A stretch of DNA of 64,000 nt from Saxidomus purpurata (taxonomy: Eukaryota > Mollusca > Bivalvia > Venerida > Veneridae). The stretch covers positions 12,516,861-12,580,860 of the forward strand of contig JAFMSR010000003.1 of the NCBI GenBank assembly GCA_022818135.1. Direction: 5' to 3'. The notes below the pieces were generated by a model. The model ran no database searches. It was not told where the DNA came from and worked only from the letters and a program-made list of their open reading frames with translations. Both the position numbers and the translations under genes were made by a program. Positions 1-11,544 of this stretch are shown piece after piece. Position 1 is the first letter of the stretch. Every line of letters starts with the position of its first letter.

Positions 1-270
1 ATGCAATTGTAAACACTGGAACTGTCCATATACATGCGTCCTACAAGTTATAGTAAAGTCCATCTCAGAAATCAAGGCCATCCGGTTAATAATGACCAGC
101 AGGAAGAAACCCGTTCATTATACATATTTTGAACACATGATAACAAAGACAACCTGTCCACTAAAACCAACTTTTAGGTTTTTCATAAATGGTCTTATTC
201 ACAGGTTGGACTGTATAATTATCATTTATGGCAGCTACTGAGGTAGTATTTTATTAGACGCTAAACATAC

Positions 271-972
271 CCCTGTGGTTTCTTTGGCTGTCTGGATGGC
301 TGGTCCGTGGCTCTAGACGGGGCTCGCACTGGCACTTCCTCTCCCTGCAATAATACAAACAGGAAATAAGCGAAGCGTATCATGGACAAAGTACCATTGT
401 TTCCAGGTGTTTAAAGTCACTGATCATGACTATGGTACCAGTTCCAAAATCCAGGGGTTAAATTTCTGAAGTTTTCTTGTTCTTTCCCCTATCAGGGTTC
501 TGACATGGTGATCACTTATGGTAGTGGTCACTGTCTTAAAATATAATGTTTTTCAAAGCACTATATTATCTGATTGTTGTTTTAGATACATGATTGTATT
601 GTTATGTCCTGACCACATACAAAACTGTCAACAAAATTGTTGTGCATGGCAGTGCTTTTGTAAACATTACTGCTTTGTTTTACTACCATTAATGTGATAA
701 AGACAAGGACAGTACTGTGTATTCCACTTCAAGAACAGAATTTTAAAATTTCCATTCCAAGAACAACAGATCTTTAAAATTCAACTAAAAAACAACAGAT
801 CATCGAAATAACATTTTCACATTACAATTTACTAAAAGCCACAGGCTATCAATAATGTACATACAGTGATTGGATTCCTCGATGTTGATGGTTTTGCGCT
901 TCCTGGTCGTCCACTTGGGGGTCCGTCATATCTAGGGGTCGGTTGTCCGAAAACTGTAAAACTCATCGTCTT
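271..972 (-). CDS. Two exons of an unrecognised Pro/Ser-rich gene, partial at left edge
   Basis: Two minus-strand exons have good splice sites and matching phase. The first, 972..865, follows a TTGTTTCAG acceptor, is 36 codons long and ends at a GTATGT donor. The second, 344..271, follows TTATTGCAG and ends at GTATGT in phase 2, so the gene continues beyond base 1. The first exon contains an in-frame ATG (966..964) followed by SFTVFGQPTPRYDG, and the joined peptide includes SRNPITGEEVPVRAPSR. It is rich in Pro, Ser, Arg and Gly with no obvious domain, which suggests a disordered protein. I do not recognise it; a Jupiter/HN1-like microtubule protein is an untested idea based only on the composition and the NPITG-like stretch. 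The ATG may be the start, or a 5' exon may lie upstream (a candidate is listed at 3781..3731). Confidence 0.55.
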
Positions 973-999
973 CTGAAACAAGATGAGATATTTGCTCAG

Positions 1000-3202
1000 G
1001 TGAGCTAAAAGGTAAATGTACCGAAAGAAAGTAACATAGGTGACCAACATGACAAAGTAAACTGCGAATAGATTGTGACATTTCTGCTAATTATTGTTAT
1101 ACCAATCAGCACTGGCTGTTCAGTTAGTAGTGCACTTACTTCTCACCAATGCAACCCCAGTTTGTTCCCTATCCTGGGCAGTATGTGGGATGGTGACAGC
1201 TGGTCACCGGGTCATCTAAGGGCAACATACCCCAACATATGTGTGCTTGGCTCAAACTTATGTTGTACATTGTATACATGTATCATAACCAATGTTACAT
1301 TGGTAGGTTGTACTGTGTGGCACCAGTGTTCACATCTTTACCCTTTATTCCTAGTTCACTCACAGAATATTGCCAAGCATTTTTCATTTTATAGTTACAA
1401 AATCCTTACAACCAGGACTGGGACCTGATCCAGAAACTTGAAAAAGAGTGATCTACTTTTAATCTTTATTGTCTTAATGTTACCTTCATAAAATAGTTTT
1501 ATTATTATTATTATTATTTTAGTTTAAAAAAAATTGTACTGGCCCTGATCCAAAACTTCAAAGAGGCATCTTCCGTAATTTCCGGACAATAGGCCGCTTC
1601 ACTTTATTGGCCGCAACCCTACATTTTTTATGATTTTAGAAACAAAAATGTATAGGCCGCTCCGGCATATTGGCATACGGATATAAAAACAGTGGCACTC
1701 ATAGTTTTGGAAACCGCTGTAGTCAAGATAATTTGATATTCACACTGTTTATAATTTTTGACAGGAAATCTAACATGTCTAACCATCAAAATACCACAAA
1801 ACCAAAACAACCTAGGATTAACCTATGTATAAAAAATGTACAGCAGTGTATTTTATTTGGTTTTACATTAAGAAGTGTGTACATATTTTCTCCTTCCTGA
1901 CTAGGTTTAAATCGCCAATAAATTTGTTATTTTTGAAAATTTTGTAATAATCTTACATTGTACTTAGTTTTGGTTGGTAACTGTTAGGGATCATATCAAT
2001 TGGTATGCAAATTGCCCTTAACCTGCTTATAACGCATTTTTATGATAAAAACTATAACTGTGCTCTCAAGAAATTGCTTCCCGGATCAAACATTGGCAGA
2101 TGCACCAATTCTTTCCTAATCGCAATGCATGCAAAATACTTACACAAAAGACCCACAACTTCCAGCAACATAGCCGTACAATTATAAGACTTAAAAATTC
2201 TTTCCATACATGTAATTTGTAAATTTGATTTTTTTTTCATTGTGACATTATCAGCTGGAATGTAGAGAACAAAAACTTTTTCAGAAGAGTACTAAATTAT
2301 TTCGGTTTTTGGACTTTTTGACATGAATGGAGATATTGCCAATACACAAAAAATACTCAATATTTCCCAGGATCACGTCAAATTAGCTCAAATAGAAACC
2401 ACAACTGTAACCAAAAATTCCTTACCTAAAATTTCATCAGTAGGTTGAAAAGTTTGGGATAAAAGCATGGCTAATGTATCAAACCAGGGGTTCTATATAC
2501 AGGGATGTTAAATTTATCAGTTTTTCTGTGCCGTAGAAAAGACTGTTATCGATAGTTAATATTAACAATTCAACCAAAGAAACCTCGTTATGAAGCTTTT
2601 TTTTTTGGCTAGTCCGATGAAAACCCCCGATGGATTTCTTGACTGTTTCTTTAAAAGTGATTGTAATTGATCAATGAAAACACTAAGCATATATGTTGCA
2701 GTTATTCTGGATGAATTATAGTTAATAAATTTGTATGAAAAAAAAGAAATCTATTCATTTATAGTAAGGTGATTTTCGTGCCCTTTCCCTAACTCGAAAC
2801 CAAAACTGCAGTATTTTATGCACAATCTTTTGTACTCTAAAATTTTGTAATCACAAAATCTTGCAAGGGATTTGCTGATAATCTTGCAAGGGATTGGCTG
2901 ATGTAATCACCCATTCAAGATAATTAACATTTTTTCCATTATTCTATGTAGTATTTCTTTTGATTAATCACTTAAACATCTGTCAATAAGTGAAGAAATC
3001 TTTCGGCCTTTTTTTAACATAAAATGATGTCGAAGCGACTGTTCAAATCTCACACCTTAATGGGCAACATGAACGGCCAGTACAATTTCACTTCATTTCA
3101 TATCCCTAAATATATTGAGAACCAAACCAAATCAACTGATTAAACATTATTCTAGCATAAAATGTGCTGTTTTTGCCAATTTTGCTGGTGTTTTAACAGG
3201 AG
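1000..3202. other. Stretch with no gene seen
   Basis: AT-rich sequence with no exon I can support. It holds a short (ATT)n run near 1497-1520 and a GGCCGC-containing repeated motif near 1590-1680. Short open frames here have no recognisable content. Confidence 0.5.
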
Positions 3203-3212
3203 AAAAAACGTG

Positions 3213-3616
3213 GACATGTTTATTCTGCGGGCCTACCCGCGGGCCTATCTGCGGGCCTATTTAACATGTGTTTGAGCAATTTTAGCAAAAGAAAAGTGAA
3301 AATATATGTGAATTTGATGTTTTAATGATGTTTTCATTATTTTTTGTATCAAGCAGATGTTGAGTGTTTGAAGTAATAGACAATCTGACGTATTTTCAAC
3401 TGCGGGCCTCATAAAATAGGCCCGCAGCTGGAAAAATATCGAATACAAGGGAATTTTATGCAGTTTACGCAAAGATGTTAGAAATGAGTGACTTAAAATT
3501 CATTCAAACATCTTAATTCATTGGTGTAAAGTCTTTCTGTATTCTAAAAATGCATTAACTGGCATTTTTAGCACTTTTTACTAGGCCCGCACCAGGCCCG
3601 CAGAATAAACTTGTTA
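3213..3616. mobile_element. Inverted-repeat MITE with GCGGGCC ends
   Basis: Left end ACATGTTTATTCTGCGGGCC and right end GGCCCGCAGAATAAACTTGT are inverted copies. The element is about 404 bp, has extra GCGGGCC motifs inside both ends, and has no coding capacity. The 10-bp direct repeat AAAAAACGTG lies immediately outside both ends (3203-3212 and 3617-3626), as expected for a target-site duplication. A second, diverged and inverted copy lies at 30942-31334. Confidence 0.7.
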
Positions 3617-3730
3617 AAAAAACGTGTGTTAACAGGTAGATTCACTCGCCATTAATGCCATTATAACCCGTTTTCATTTATCCGCAGTACAGGGTCATTG
3701 TAAACAATGGACCTGTCTCCAAAGTCTTAC

Positions 3731-3781
3731 ATCATGTACGGCGTCAACAGTGCCAGGCTTAAAAACAGCTGGTGACGTCAT
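3731..3781 (-). CDS. Candidate first coding exon of the left-edge gene
   Basis: On the minus strand, ATG at 3781 opens a 17-codon stretch (MTSPAVFKPGTVDAVHD) that ends exactly at a GTAAGA donor in phase 0. This matches the phase of the acceptor at 972. The join is possible but short, and the start context is weak. The same bases contain cAMP-response-like palindromes, so the spot may be promoter rather than coding. Treat it as a hypothesis. Confidence 0.2.
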
Positions 3782-3794
3782 AAATATGACGTAA
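3773..3794. promoter_or_regulatory. Paired CRE/ATF-like sites
   Basis: A perfect TGACGTCA palindrome at 3773-3780 is followed at 3787-3794 by TGACGTAA, and a further half-site (AACGTCAT) lies near 3826-3833. Clustered sites like these are typical of CREB/ATF-bound promoters. Promoter activity is an inference, because no transcription start is visible. Confidence 0.3.
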
Positions 3795-3799
3795 ACAAC

Positions 3800-5750
3800 A
3801 CGGATGTTGTCCCGCGCATTATTGAACGTCATACCAGTAAGAGCGTTTCATTTTCATTTTTATGATTTTTTATCCTATTTATGCTAGAATAGCGCTAACA
3901 AACATTTTTTTTGTGTTATAACACCTCCAGAAAACCCCTTGGGATTCTGCAGATGTTATAACACGAAAAAATGTGCGTTAACCCTACATCAAAATACTGC
4001 TAAGCCTAAAGGCTCCATAAATTTGTTGACAAATTTCCTATGGGTACGTAGTCGCAGTGGAAAGCACACAAAAAAAATGACAGATTTTTAATAGACCAGT
4101 CACACTGCTCTGATATATAATCATAGGTGTATTTAGATACCTTCTAGATGAAATTTACTAAAATTGAAAAATTTTGTGTGTTGCTCCTGCAAACATCGTT
4201 CAGACGTTTGAACTATTTCAATCTCTTATTGACGCTGATGATAAAATACCAAAAAGTGAAATTACTCCAGCAAAGAATATCCACGATAACATAATGACAT
4301 CGAGGCAAATCGTCTGGCTCGTTCCTGGCTGGCAGTGTGTTAAGAAAATAATGGTTTTGAACAATACTTTACTTTGCTAGCCTGTAATTTAGGTAGAATT
4401 TTATGCAAATTTCGCCCCATAAAATGCCTGTTGAAAAGGGCATATATTGCTGAGCCTGTCGATTAAACATGCGCACTTAAAACAGGAACTTTGTTTCATA
4501 TCTACACCTGTTTTCAGGGGTACAGGAATGGTGGGTGAATTAACTAACAAAAGAAGCCCTATTTTACAATCAGGAGCATTTAAATAAGCCCAGCATTCAC
4601 AAAAATATGTCCGATTTCCTCTGTAGTTGACGTGCCTGCTTGTTTACATTACGTCATCTTTTCCGGCCATTGCTTCGCAAGTGGGTCTCTTGATAATGTA
4701 GTTTGCTTTAATATTAAGTTCCATGGGATGTTTCCTATTGAATTGAATGTGGAAATCATGATGAAAACTCACAAGAACATTCAAAGAAATTATACGTTGA
4801 TTAAAACTACGTTTTAGCAATATAATGTCACTCACTATATCTTTTTGATAAAATCGCTGAATGTGGTCATTTTCCTTCTAAAGCTTATACAATGAAAATG
4901 ATTTCAAAAGATTTAGCGCTTATAAGTTTGGATAGCTATATAATTTGAGTAGAGTATTGTGCAAATTTCGCAACATAAATCACAATTATACCACGGACCT
5001 AATATACACACATGTATAGGTCCGTGATTATACTAGTTGAAAAGTGCACCATTTTAATATAGAACAGAATCTTTCATCGCTGTTCTAGAAATTCTTTAGA
5101 AGATGATTTCATGACTTGTTTGAGTGTGAATTTTTTCATTCTTCCCGTAGAATCTTCAAGGTGGTTATTTTATAAGATTTGGCATATATAATTTTGAAGT
5201 GCTTATGAATACTGAAGATAAAGGCCACGGAATTATACACCAATGTATGTATACTTCCGTGTAAAGGCAAACTAATGAGAATGTGAGCTTATTATGTTTA
5301 GCTTCAAGGTACTCTTCTCAGCACATTTTCCCCTTTAGATTTATAGATTTATGTAGACTCTCTGAAAGGAGTTATCATATCTTGTCTATGTGAAAGTGAA
5401 AAGTGAACATTCTGTCGGATATTCACAGACCTTGCAGAGAATACCACTTATTAATGAGGAAACATGATGCATGCAGACAGGAAAAGCACACTACACAATA
5501 TGAAAAAAAATCAGGTGAAAGTTATGAATATTTGTAATGAAATAGCAGTTGGTTTAAAATTGAAGCATTGATGTTCAGCTGTGGAACTTTATATACATAT
5601 CGCACCATATACGTCTCGTACGTTAAAAGATATGTTTATGACTCTATATAAATCGTTAGTTATGTATCATTTACAATATTCTTCCACTTTACGGTCAACA
5701 AGATTGAAGGAAAGGTAAAATTTTCATTGAAAAATGTATAGAGAAGATTT
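3800..5750. other. Spacer with two related small hairpins
   Basis: No gene is seen. There are two perfect-stem hairpins with CACGGA at the base, 4992-5026 and 5226-5261, each with an ATATACA/TGTATA-type loop region. TTACGTCA followed by TTTTCCGG (CRE-like plus ETS-like, near 4646-4661) is a possible regulatory spot. Confidence 0.4.
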
Positions 5751-5755
5751 CTGTC

Positions 5756-6069
5756 AGCACGGTTAGCTCAATCGGTAGAGCACGAGACTTGTAATCTCGA
5801 GGTAGCGGGTTCGATTCCCGGGGGTGACCAACTAAAATTACTAACAGTCTTTCGGATGAGACTTAAACCGAGGTTTCATGTTTTGGTGCTATACACCTGG
5901 CATGTTAAAGAACCAGGGGTGTCTGTGGAATTGGGACGATTTCTGTATCTTGCACTATCCTCCGAAACCTAAAATGACTAACCTCTTCCGGGGGCGTTGG
6001 CCATGTGGGAAACCGGTACCAACGATAAAACCCTTAGATACGATACAGAGAAAAGATACAAAGATGTGA
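5756..6069 (+). mobile_element. tRNA-derived SINE, family A, copy 1
   Basis: The head carries a polymerase III A box (GTTAGCTCAATCGGTAGAGC) and B box (GGGTTCGATTCCCG). It folds roughly like tRNA-Thr with anticodon TGT and ends in CCA. The acceptor stem has mismatches (about 5 of 7 pairs), so it is not a functional tRNA. The body has the motifs CGGATGAGACTTAAACCGAGGT, CCTGGCATG and GAAACCGGTACCAACGATAAA and an A/T-rich tail. The same head and body recur at 63599-63840, which defines a SINE family. It may belong to a bivalve core-domain superfamily, but I cannot verify which. Confidence 0.75.
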
Positions 6070-7226
6070 GAAGAAATGTAGAATCTATGTTAAAGGCTGT
6101 TTACTCGGTACATTTTATTTTATAAACTTTGATTGATAAAGAAAAACAGTTAAAAGAGACAGAAGGTTGTGTTCATTTTGTCTTTAGGTGTAATTTCTGT
6201 TTGTTAATATGAACTACATGAATAACTTGTGAAACAAATGTCCAAAGAAATTTTATGATACAAACAGATGCATACTGAAAACTTGGAAAACAGAACACAT
6301 AGGCAAAAGAGACCTATACCTTGTGTGGACATAATGTCCGTATCTGACCTGATAGGTACATGACCTTAACGAACAAGAACGAATTAATTACAAACATGCA
6401 ATACTTATCCAAACAGTTTTTTATTTAAATGAGGTAGGTTTTTTTTGTGATTATTCTTGAATCACGTACTGGAAATACCAGGGTCCGTATATGCAGACCC
6501 TGGAAATACTGAAGCACGTCGAAATATGCTTATCTGCTGAGAATTAACAATCTTCTGTGATAGTTGTCGCATGTCGTGAGTAGTTCAGGTGCACGAATAG
6601 AAAATGTGAATATGACAGCATATCCAACGAATTTGAGTTACCTGTCTGCAGATATAGGTGATTTTTTATACATTTATGTCAATTTTCCTTTGAACTCATA
6701 TATGGTTTAAATCTGGAAGTTGTTACTTTTGTTACTAGAAGAAAGAAGGTTTGTTTCTGGTAACAAAAATACTAGGGTATGTAGCAATTAACCTCCGGAT
6801 TTGAGCCATATCTATTTGAACTTGAGAAGAGCAACAACAATGGTTTGGTCAGGCTTCTACTCACTCTCCCCATCTAACTCTATTTACCAAAAATTCAACA
6901 TATGTTTTCTTGACTGGCACCAGAATGAATTTGCTGAGTGCATATAAAACTTGGATTGAAGCATGATAGAGATGCATCTATCGGAGGCATTGTATTGCAT
7001 AGTTTCTAAGAGCCATACCGGTAAAGTGAAAAGGGGAATTTTTGTAATGTGTACGTTGAGTAACTATACCTTTTCAATGTGTATACAGGGCCTCCTTTTC
7101 GGAGAAAAAAAATCTTTCTGGTATATAAATACCCGGTTCATAAAAGTAGCATGTTGTAAGAATCACTCTTTCAAAACAATAAACTGACATCTTTAAATTA
7201 TTTGCCAGATTGGCCCGTTAAATACA
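6070..7226. other. Spacer upstream of MED21
   Basis: No exon is seen. A perfect 8-bp-stem hairpin (CCAGGGTC/GACCCTGG) lies at 6478-6503. The stretch just before the MED21 start has an acceptor-like TTATTTGCCAG at about 7200-7210, so the MED21 5' UTR may contain an intron. Confidence 0.35.
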
Positions 7227-7649
7227 ATGGCAGACCGACTTACTCAGCTGCAAGATGCTGTAAATCAAATGGGAGAACATTTCTGCAACAGTGTGGGTGT
7301 GTTACAACAATGTGCACCTCCATCGCCATTTCAGGGATTTGATAAGCAGGGCGGCAAGTCCCCAGTGCCACCACCACAAGAAGATTATGCTGCCATGTTT
7401 TCTAAACTAATTGCTAGAACGGCAAAAGACATTGAAGTTCTGATAGATTCATTACCAAGTGTTGAATCGTCGCAGGAATTGCAAATGAAAAGTTTACAGG
7501 TGTTAGAAGTAGAAAATCAAGACGCAGCTGATAAATTGGAACAGATCGTGAAACAAGGTGAAACTTTGCTACAGCAGATTCAAGAAGCGCAGCACGATAT
7601 CGCACAAGTACAGTTACAGTGTCAAGCTTTAATGGGAAACCCAACATAG
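7227..7649 (+). CDS. MED21: Mediator complex subunit 21 (MED21)
   Basis: This is a complete 140-residue protein. Its N-terminus MADRLTQLQDAVNQM, the segment FCNSVGVLQQC and the core LIARTAKDIEVLIDSLPS are the hallmark segments of MED21 (yeast Srb7). The length is close to the usual ~144 residues. The C-terminal half is heptad-rich and would form the long coiled coil that pairs with MED7 in the hinge of the Mediator middle module, which relays activator signals to RNA polymerase II in the nucleus. The start codon context (ACAATGG) is strong. The coding region has no introns, which is unusual beside the intron-rich neighbours. It could be an ancestral single-exon gene in this lineage or an intact retrocopy. 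AATAAA at about 8127 is a candidate polyadenylation signal. Confidence 0.95.
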   Translation: MADRLTQLQDAVNQMGEHFCNSVGVLQQCAPPSPFQGFDKQGGKSPVPPPQEDYAAMFSKLIARTAKDIEVLIDSLPSVESSQELQMKSLQVLEVENQDAADKLEQIVKQGETLLQQIQEAQHDIAQVQLQCQALMGNPT

Positions 7650-9045
7650 ATGTCATAAATTTGCAATTCTGACTTGTAAAACTTGATAAAAAGGCAGGAA
7701 AGTGAGTTTGATGTCGAATCAAAAAGATCACTGAAATATCAGACGTGTTGAAGTCAAGCAGTTACGCGTACAACAAGGAATGATGAATGAAGGATTGTTA
7801 AATACACTGGAGAAGTTGAAATAGTCTAGTAACATTTTGTGACTGATACCGACTGTGTAATACATGTATTCATTCAATCAATAGTCTATACATTATACAT
7901 GTTATACAACATGAATTTGAAATGTAAATTTAGTCGTCATTAAGAATTTAACTGATCTAAAAAGTCACCGAAAGTGAGCAAATATCCTTAAGGTTGATGT
8001 CATTGAATAGACTTGTAAATATTTCAAAAAACACTTTCTGTCACGTAATATGCACAGTGCAGGAAGATTTTAAGAAGTGAATATTGCAGCCTTTTCATAA
8101 TTTCAATAGATGATGAATTTTGCAAAAATAAACAGCATAATGAAATATGGAAAAGTAAATAATGAATATTTTCTTTTATTTCTGGTATCTGTTAGCTTGA
8201 CAAACTGTATTGACATTATCTGTCAAGCCTTATGTTATGAGTTTTTGTTTAATCCTATAATTTGTGGTCAGTGGATTTATGAAATAGTAAAACTTCAGGA
8301 TCATTCAGAGAGGCAGGTTAACTCTCTCTACCTTGTACTTGAACAAAAACTGGTCTCACATTCAAATAAAAGAATACAGTTGTAAACTCTTATGAAGTAG
8401 GCCACAAGTTGTGCCACACCATAAAATTAATGATGATAAAACAGTTAAACTGTGCCAGAATGTTTGTCTTGATTATGTTTAGGTAAAGTTCTGAGTAACA
8501 TGGGGTCAAGAACCAGGTTAACAGGTCAGAAGTAAGAATAGCTTTGTGAAAACTATAAGCCACATTTTATTAAAGGAATATTATATAACTTTTAACAGTA
8601 TTTTTATCACTATTGGATCTATGTACATATATGTAAGACATGCAGGCATGTTCATGTGTTGCAAATGTTCTCCATTAACTCGGGTGTGCGATATAGGGTC
8701 ATCTTGGCTCTCAATAAAAGACATTATATTATTGTGACATGAACTTTTGTATTTTATATGATGTTTGAGGATAAGATAGAGGATATAAATATTGATTTCG
8801 GTTTAATATCACATTATAATTACATCGAGTGGGCACCAAAGGAGACATTTTCATGAGTGGTGCAGCCATGAGTGAAAATAACTACTTTTGGTATTCATAA
8901 GTGAAATAAACATGATTTTCAATCGATGCCATCAACTTTTCTGTTTATTTTGTCTTTAAAAGTCTGTTATTTTTAAGTTTCTTTCAATAAAATATCTAAT
9001 CATGGGAAACCTCCTACATGTAAGAAATCATTGTACACATAACAT
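7650..9045. other. MED21 3' flank, no further gene seen
   Basis: AT-rich sequence with several AATAAA motifs (about 8127, 8366 and 8989) that could end the MED21 transcript. No other coding or repeat structure is evident. Confidence 0.4.
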
Positions 9046-9680
9046 CATTATACCCCCGAAACGAAGTTTGGGGGGTATATAGGAGTCACCCGGTGGTTGG
9101 TCGGTCGGTCGGTCGGTTGGGCAGTCTGTTGCATTTTCCTTGTCTGGAGCATAACTTGAAAACTACTAGTTGGAATTCAATACAACTTCATACAATGGTC
9201 AAGCACATTGAGAGGAAGTGCAATGCACAAGAACCATAACTCCATCTTGACTCGTTACAGAGTTATTGCCCTTTGTTACTTTTCCTTGTCCGGAGCATAA
9301 CTTGAAAACTGCTGGTGGGAATTCAATACAACTTCATACAATGGTCAAGCACAATAAGAGGAAGTGCAGTGCACAAGAACCATAACTCTATCTTGAGTAT
9401 TTACAGAGTTATTGCCCTTTGTTACTTTTCCTTGTCCAGAGCATAACTTGAAAACTAGTGGTTGGAATTCAATACAACTTCATACAATGGTCTAGCACAA
9501 TGAGAAGAAGTGCAGTGTACAAGAGCCATAACTCTTTCTTGAGTATTTACAGAGTTATTGCCAAGAACAATATCTCTATTTTAGTTTGTTTTTGCAAGGT
9601 ATTCTGTTACTACGAACTTCCTCAGTTTATAAAGCAGTCTTTTGGGGGTATTAATCACATTTAGTGATAGCTCTAGTTTT
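9046..9680 (+). repeat. Pearl/Helentron-like element with ~146-bp tandem units
   Basis: It begins with a hairpin (CCCCCGAAAC / GTTTGGGGGG, about 9050-9080), followed by a (GGTC)n microsatellite (about 9092-9120). Three imperfect units of about 146 bp follow, marked by GAGCATAACTTGAAAACT at about 9147, 9293 and 9439. Hairpin plus tetranucleotide microsatellite plus a tandem core is the published layout of bivalve 'pearl' elements. No protein is encoded. A degenerate relative of the core lies at about 42470-43165. Confidence 0.6.
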
Positions 9681-9785
9681 AACAGCATCCATAACATAGA
9701 TTTTGATAAATTTCACTGAATATTCAAAAAGTAAGATTTCTCTGTACAGCCTCCAACACTGAAATTCTTGCATCTGTAAGTGTTA

Positions 9786-10240
9786 TACCCCGAAGGGACG
9801 TGTTATGTTGTGTCGCTGGTCGTCTGTCTGTCCATCCATCCATCTTTTAGCAATTTCAGTCCTGAGCCATATCTACATTGTACCACATCGGTATTGCAAT
9901 TTCAATCAAACTTTGTGGAAATGTTTGGTACTATACAGAGTTGATGCCCCTCAAGTTCAGATGAATTGCTTCAGAAACACAGGAGATATGGACCTTTGAA
10001 AATTGAATGCAATATAGTCATGCCAGTTTTTGCCAATGGCAAAATTGACACATTTATGTCTTGAACCATATCATACTCATTTGGAATAAAATTTCAATCA
10101 AACTTTGTGGAAATGTTTATTACTATATAGAGTTGATGCCCCTTAATATTCAGTCGAATTGCTACAGAAGCACAGGAGTTATGGCCCTTTGAAAATTGAA
10201 TGCAAAATTGCTATGGTAATATTGCATTATAGGTAATGCA
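9786..10240 (+). repeat. Tandem repeat element with ~190-bp units
   Basis: A GTTATACCCCGAAGGGACGT end and a GTCTGTCTGTCCATCCATCC microsatellite are followed by two units sharing TTTCAATCAAACTTTGTGG (about 9900 and 10092), GAGTTGATGCCCCT and GGCCCTTTGAAAATTGAATG. The layout is the same as the other pearl-like arrays, but the unit is different. Confidence 0.55.
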
Positions 10241-10697
10241 AATAGCATATCCTTCAAGTGTATATGGCTGATCTACTGACAGCTCTTGTCTCATCATATG
10301 GGATTAAAGCCAAGTCATTCCTTTCCACCTCAGTAAAACAACTGTTAGTGAAGTGATACAGGACTTCGCAGGCAGAATCATTATCAAAACAAAAGTGCAT
10401 TTTTCCAAAGCCTCAAATTATTTGTAATTGTAATTCCTAATACTTCGATTTTGGCTACATTTGTACACATCATGTGTTTTTGCTAGATTTTGGAACTTTT
10501 TGATGAAAGGCAATCAACTTGATACCAGATATTGTGGTACTCCTCCTATCTAGTATTTGTCTGAAGTTTAAAGTGATTTGATAAGATTATTCTACCTGTT
10601 ATGATTTGCTTTCATATGGCAACAGATATTACTAATAAACAGATGGTGTCAGGTCCATTGACTGACAACCTTTCTTTCTTCCTTAACAGTAACCAAC

Positions 10698-11273
10698 CAG
10701 GGTTTTACATGGATATTACATTTTAGGGGTCCTTGGGACTCCCTTGATGATTTTTAGGGGTCCCATGTGCAAAAATGGGAGTCTGAAAATTTAAAATCGT
10801 ATTTACAGATGGTATTTTTTGTGACAAATTTTCCTGGCCTTCATGGCACAGGTTATTCATAACGGCTTTCCGATTGCTTCATCAGGTGTCTCAGTTCTTT
10901 TCCCATTTTTTTTCATTGTATGCAAGTTTGCTTAGATAAAAAACATCGTAATAAGGCTGTTTTTGCATGACAGCTGCTGATTTTCGCCGACATTGAAAGT
11001 TTACAGACCAAGACACTGATTGATGCTGCAATATTCGATTGTCCTTTACAAAAACAGGTGCGCGACCATCAATTGGTCAGTTTCAAGAAGAAAGACAATT
11101 CTGCTGCAGAAATCATGGCTGTTGTCTGTAAGAGTTACCTCGCTTAGAATTTTTTTTATTGTAATCGCTACGAATGATTATGCGTCCTTGTGGACGCAAA
11201 TTAATATTTTCACAAGTCCGGAGACACATTTTATGCATATTTGACGCAAAATATAGCGTCCCGTAAAACCCTG
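10698..11273. mobile_element. hAT-like non-autonomous DNA transposon
   Basis: The 576-bp element is bounded by the perfect inverted ends CAGGGTTTTAC and GTAAAACCCTG, which match the CAGGG...CCCTG form of hAT transposon ends. The flanking octamers (TAACCAAC and CCAACCAT) share only part of their sequence, so the target-site duplication is unclear. No transposase frame remains. It carries internal GCGTC-type short palindromes near its right end. Confidence 0.55.
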
Positions 11274-11544
11274 CCAACCATCAATTCTGGACAGGACCAA
11301 TCCTGGACTCCCATCCTCGGTCAGAAACTGCCAGCTCTCTCACAGTAACCAAACTTGAACACATACTCATTGACGAGTTGAATGATTCCAAGTCGGGGAA
11401 CCTAACCACTCTACCACAGAGGCAGTTGAAAGGGTGTAGAGCCCCCCACCCCCTTCCCCCCCCCAGGCATAAATTAAGGTGCATCTTCATTATTTATAAC
11501 TGTGCACAAGACTATATAAAGAATACAGTAGTGGATAAAACAAT

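Noticed and set aside
5757..5830. tRNA-Thr(TGT) gene
   Set aside because: A and B boxes and CCA are present, but the acceptor stem has mismatches and the sequence continues into a body shared with 63599-63840, so it is a SINE head.
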